Made by a program: the position numbers and the translations under genes | Part shown: piece by piece, positions 61,372 to 64,000 of the stretch | Layout of the letters: every line of letters begins with the position of its first letter | Position numbering within the stretch: position 1 is the first letter of the stretch | From: Nothophaeocryptopus gaeumannii | Lineage: Eukaryota > Ascomycota > Dothideomycetes > Mycosphaerellales > Mycosphaerellaceae | Reading direction: 5' to 3' | NCBI GenBank assembly: GCA_031771865.1 | Contig: JASISA010000002.1 | Coordinates: forward strand, 868,001-932,000 | Length of the DNA: 64,000 nucleotides | The notes under the pieces: model-generated | What the model saw: only the letters and a program-made list of their open reading frames with translations | Told to the model about the DNA's origin: nothing | The model's database searches: none

Positions 61372-63876
61372 ATGGCGCGCAAAGACTTCCACCACCCACT
61401 CCAACCTTACGATATCCAGCAGCAGTTCATGGAAGCCGTTTACGACTGTATCGAGAATGGCAAAGTTGGCATTTTCGAATCGCCTACCGGCACCGGCAAA
61501 TCACTCAGCTTGATATGCGGATCACTGACTTGGCTGCGGGAACATAAGCGGAAGACATTTGACGGGGCAACGGCCGCCATCGAGATTGATGAGGATGAGC
61601 CGGACTGGATGGTAGAGCATGCTCGCGAAACGCGCAGTCGCGAGATTCGGCAGATGAGAGCTGAGCTTGAAGCGCGCCTGGCTGCCGTGCGTGAACGCGA
61701 GAAGAAAGTCAAGGAGCGCACTGAGCGTATAGCCAATGGAGAACCTGCGTTCAAGAGGCAGAAGCAATCGAAAGACGACGACAATGATGCAGATGATGAA
61801 GAGCAGTACATCCTGGACGACTACGAGAGCGACCGAGAAGCCACGTCAACCGAAGGACCCAGCTACTCTACCGAGAACACAAAGCTCATGGAGAAGCTCG
61901 GCCTCTTGCGCAAGGCTAATCAAGATCGTGCTGATGAGGACGATGTCGAAGAGCTGAAAATCTTATTCTGTTCGAGAACACATTCGCAGCTGTCCCAATT
62001 TGTGGGAGAGCTGAAACGAGTCAGGTTGCCACCAGGCCTACCTCCCGAGCAAGACCCCAAAGAAGTTGTTGACGAGGACGCCGTGGAAGAAGTCAAGCAC
62101 CTCACTTTAGGCTCTCGCAAGAATCTCTGCATCAATTCTCGTGTCAATAAGCTGGCTAGTCAAACAGCTGTCAACGAGCGATGTATCGAGCTGCAGAAGT
62201 CGAATACCCCGAAAGACAAGAAGTGCGGTTTCCTGCCTAGCAAAGACAGCGAAGACATGGTGCTGGACTTCCGTGATCATGCACTGGCCAAGATTCGAGA
62301 CATCGAGGATCTAGCCAAGCTAGGCACAAAGCTGCAAATTTGCCCGTATTATGCCTCCAGACCTGGCATTGGGCCAGCCGAAATCATTACACTGCCCTAC
62401 CCATTACTGTTGCAGAAGACAGCTCGTGAAGCGCTTGGCATCTCCTTGAAGGATCATGTCGTCGTGATCGACGAAGCCCACAACTTGATGAACGCTGTTG
62501 AGGGGATATACTCTGCCAAGATATCAGGTTTGCAGCTGCAGCGAGCAAAAGACGGCTTGATCACCTACCTACAGAAATTCCGCAACCGTCTAAAGGGCAG
62601 CAATCGCACCTATGTCACTCAAGTTGTACGTGTCGTAGACTCGCTGCTCCAATACACAGCCAGCGCGAAGAACGAGAACAAAGCAGGGGAAGCTATCAAT
62701 CCAAGCGCACTCCTCGCCGGCAAAGCTGTTGACCAGATCAATCTGGCAAAGCTGGTTCGATACATCAACGAGAGCAAGCTAGCGCGCAAAGTCGAAAGCT
62801 ATATCGCTCACATCTCTCAGTCCGATGACAACAACAAAAAGCCTGCGCCTGGCGACGAAGGTCAGCCTGCTACCGATGTTCCGACCCTCATGCATGTGCA
62901 GAGCTTTTTGCTCTGCCTGATGAATCCATCCAAAGAAGGTCGCTTCCTTTGGTCAAAGGAGCATGATAAAGTCCAGCTGCAATACCTACTGCTCGATCCC
63001 TCAGAGCACTTTCGCGACGTCGTCGAGCAGTCGCGGGCAGTGATCCTTGCAGGAGGCACAATGTCGCCGATGGACGACTACCGGCAGCAGCTTTTCCCGT
63101 ACCTGGACTCCGTCACTACCTTTTCCTGCGGGCACCTCATCCCGACGGAGAGCTTGTTCGTGAGGGCCATTACTTCAGACCCCGAAGGTCGAGTCGACTT
63201 CAGCTTTACGTCAAGGAACGAGAAGACTGCGGTCCGACTCGCCAATGCGATAGAAGCTATCGCGGCCAAGGTAAATGGCGGAATGGTAGTATTCTTCCCT
63301 AGCTACGGCTACTTGGAGAGTGTTCTGGGCATCTGGAGGGCCAAAGGTCTCATGAAACGGCTGGAGATTTCCAAAGCCATGTTCTTCGACAGCCGCATCA
63401 CCTCAGCAGAAGACACATTCCGATCATATAGCGACGCCGTCCGTACAGACAAGCGCAGCGCACTCTTGCTATCCGTCATCGGCGGTAAACTCTCCGAAGG
63501 CATCAATTTCTCCGACGAACTCGGTCGCTGCGTCGTAGTCGTCGGCCTACCCTTCCCGAACCTCGAAACGCCTGACTGGAAAGCGAAGATGCAATACCTA
63601 GAAGATAAGGCTGCTGCTAGGGGCGAGCCGAAAGGCCGAGCTAGTAGAGAGCACGCGGAGAATGTCTGTATGAGGAGTGTGAACCAGGCGATTGGAAGGG
63701 CTATCAGGCATAAGAATGACTGGGCCAGCATTTTGCTGTTTGATGCGAGGTATGCGGATGCGAGGATTCAGGCGAAACTGCCAGGGTGGATCAAGAGTAG
63801 TGCGGATGAGAAGGCTTCTGGGATGGCACGAGATGTGGTTAAGGATCTCGAGGGCTTCTTTTGGCATCGGACTTGA
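61372..63876 (+). CDS. CHL1: ATP-dependent DNA helicase Chl1 (DDX11 family)
   Basis: Single exon, 834 residues. Chl1 is a 5'-3' superfamily 2 helicase with an Fe-S cluster that acts in sister-chromatid cohesion. Motifs: SPTGTGKSLSLICG (Walker A, about 37-50); LFCSRTHSQLSQFVGELKR (Ia); four Fe-S cysteines in CINSRVNK (about 253), NERCIEL, KKCGFLP and LQICPYYA; VVIDEAHNL (DEAH, about 367); ILAGGTMSPMDDY (III); VFFPSYGYLESV; GKLSEGINFSDELGR (V) and QAIGRAIRHKNDWASI (VI). A charged insert lies between 85 and 165, as in Chl1. Length equals the yeast protein (861). It is not Rad3/XPD, which lacks this insert. Confidence 0.97.
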   Translation: MARKDFHHPLQPYDIQQQFMEAVYDCIENGKVGIFESPTGTGKSLSLICGSLTWLREHKRKTFDGATAAIEIDEDEPDWMVEHARETRSREIRQMRAELEARLAAVREREKKVKERTERIANGEPAFKRQKQSKDDDNDADDEEQYILDDYESDREATSTEGPSYSTENTKLMEKLGLLRKANQDRADEDDVEELKILFCSRTHSQLSQFVGELKRVRLPPGLPPEQDPKEVVDEDAVEEVKHLTLGSRKNLCINSRVNKLASQTAVNERCIELQKSNTPKDKKCGFLPSKDSEDMVLDFRDHALAKIRDIEDLAKLGTKLQICPYYASRPGIGPAEIITLPYPLLLQKTAREALGISLKDHVVVIDEAHNLMNAVEGIYSAKISGLQLQRAKDGLITYLQKFRNRLKGSNRTYVTQVVRVVDSLLQYTASAKNENKAGEAINPSALLAGKAVDQINLAKLVRYINESKLARKVESYIAHISQSDDNNKKPAPGDEGQPATDVPTLMHVQSFLLCLMNPSKEGRFLWSKEHDKVQLQYLLLDPSEHFRDVVEQSRAVILAGGTMSPMDDYRQQLFPYLDSVTTFSCGHLIPTESLFVRAITSDPEGRVDFSFTSRNEKTAVRLANAIEAIAAKVNGGMVVFFPSYGYLESVLGIWRAKGLMKRLEISKAMFFDSRITSAEDTFRSYSDAVRTDKRSALLLSVIGGKLSEGINFSDELGRCVVVVGLPFPNLETPDWKAKMQYLEDKAAARGEPKGRASREHAENVCMRSVNQAIGRAIRHKNDWASILLFDARYADARIQAKLPGWIKSSADEKASGMARDVVKDLEGFFWHRT

Positions 63877-64000
63877 GGCTCGGAGCAACACACTGCAGCC
63901 TTTTCATGCGACTAAAGACTTCAGCCGAGCCAACAGACTGCCCTGCCTTCCGCTACATGAAACCTACTGTAGCTGAAAGTTTCAAGGTCTCGCAAGACAA
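63877..64000. other. Right edge, 3' region of CHL1
   Basis: Short stretch after the CHL1 stop. No gene, repeat or structure is visible before the window ends. Confidence 0.5.

Overview
The window is nuclear DNA of a filamentous ascomycete (Pezizomycotina), most likely a Dothideomycete. The evidence is short spliceosomal introns of about 45-110 nt with GT...AG ends and CTAAC/CTGAC branch sites, genes 0.2-1.5 kb apart on both strands, a divergent intron-bearing histone H3/H4 pair, and typical ascomycete families (2EXR-domain proteins, an Ayg1-type hydrolase, a Mis14 kinetochore protein, an alternative NADH dehydrogenase). The assignment below Pezizomycotina is inference. I see no transposon, CRISPR array, operon or secondary-metabolite cluster. 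Coding exons of spliced genes were joined by hand; the join keeps frame in every case reported.

Layout. 0-13 kb: COQ9, a small 2EXR protein, cytosolic tyrosyl-tRNA synthetase divergent from a PXA/PX/nexin-C membrane tether, and two uncharacterised proteins. 13-19 kb: mitochondrial acyl carrier protein (six exons), the Golgi PI4P effector Vps74, a mitochondrial hypothetical protein and a small secreted protein. 19-34 kb: the ER folding sensor UGGT (ends in HDEL), arginase, a putative small gene, the ATP synthase inhibitor IF1 divergent from hexokinase, and WD40 protein Cmr1 divergent from an Mtf2-like mitochondrial protein. 34-45 kb: an F-box-like protein, a DUF6314 protein, an Ayg1-like hydrolase, an Mpv17 family protein, histones H3 and H4, and a haloacid dehalogenase-like hydrolase. 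45.6-46.4 kb: three tandem tRNA-like elements. 46.6-64 kb: Mis14, a hypothetical protein, a Gap1-type RasGAP, an external NADH dehydrogenase, an ankyrin protein, COQ1, the V-ATPase assembly factor Vma12/Vph2 and the Chl1 helicase.

Functional themes. Mitochondrial genes are frequent: COQ9 and COQ1 (ubiquinone), the NADH dehydrogenase that reduces ubiquinone, mitochondrial ACP, IF1, the Mtf2-like and Mpv17 proteins and one unknown protein. They are scattered singly and there is no evidence of co-regulation.

The most unusual feature is the array at 45590-46424. On the minus strand lie three diverged copies of a tRNA-like gene. Each has a 7-bp acceptor stem, a D-arm with box A, and a T-arm with box B; two acceptor stems pair perfectly and the third has one mismatch. 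Each is followed by a T-run like a pol III terminator, and two have a TATA-like element upstream. In each, the two halves of the anticodon stem are separated by 79, 92 or 117 nt instead of the usual 7-nt loop, the loop lacks U33, and the inserts share a 13-nt core. A second point of interest is hexokinase, whose stop codon is followed by 70 in-frame sense codons.
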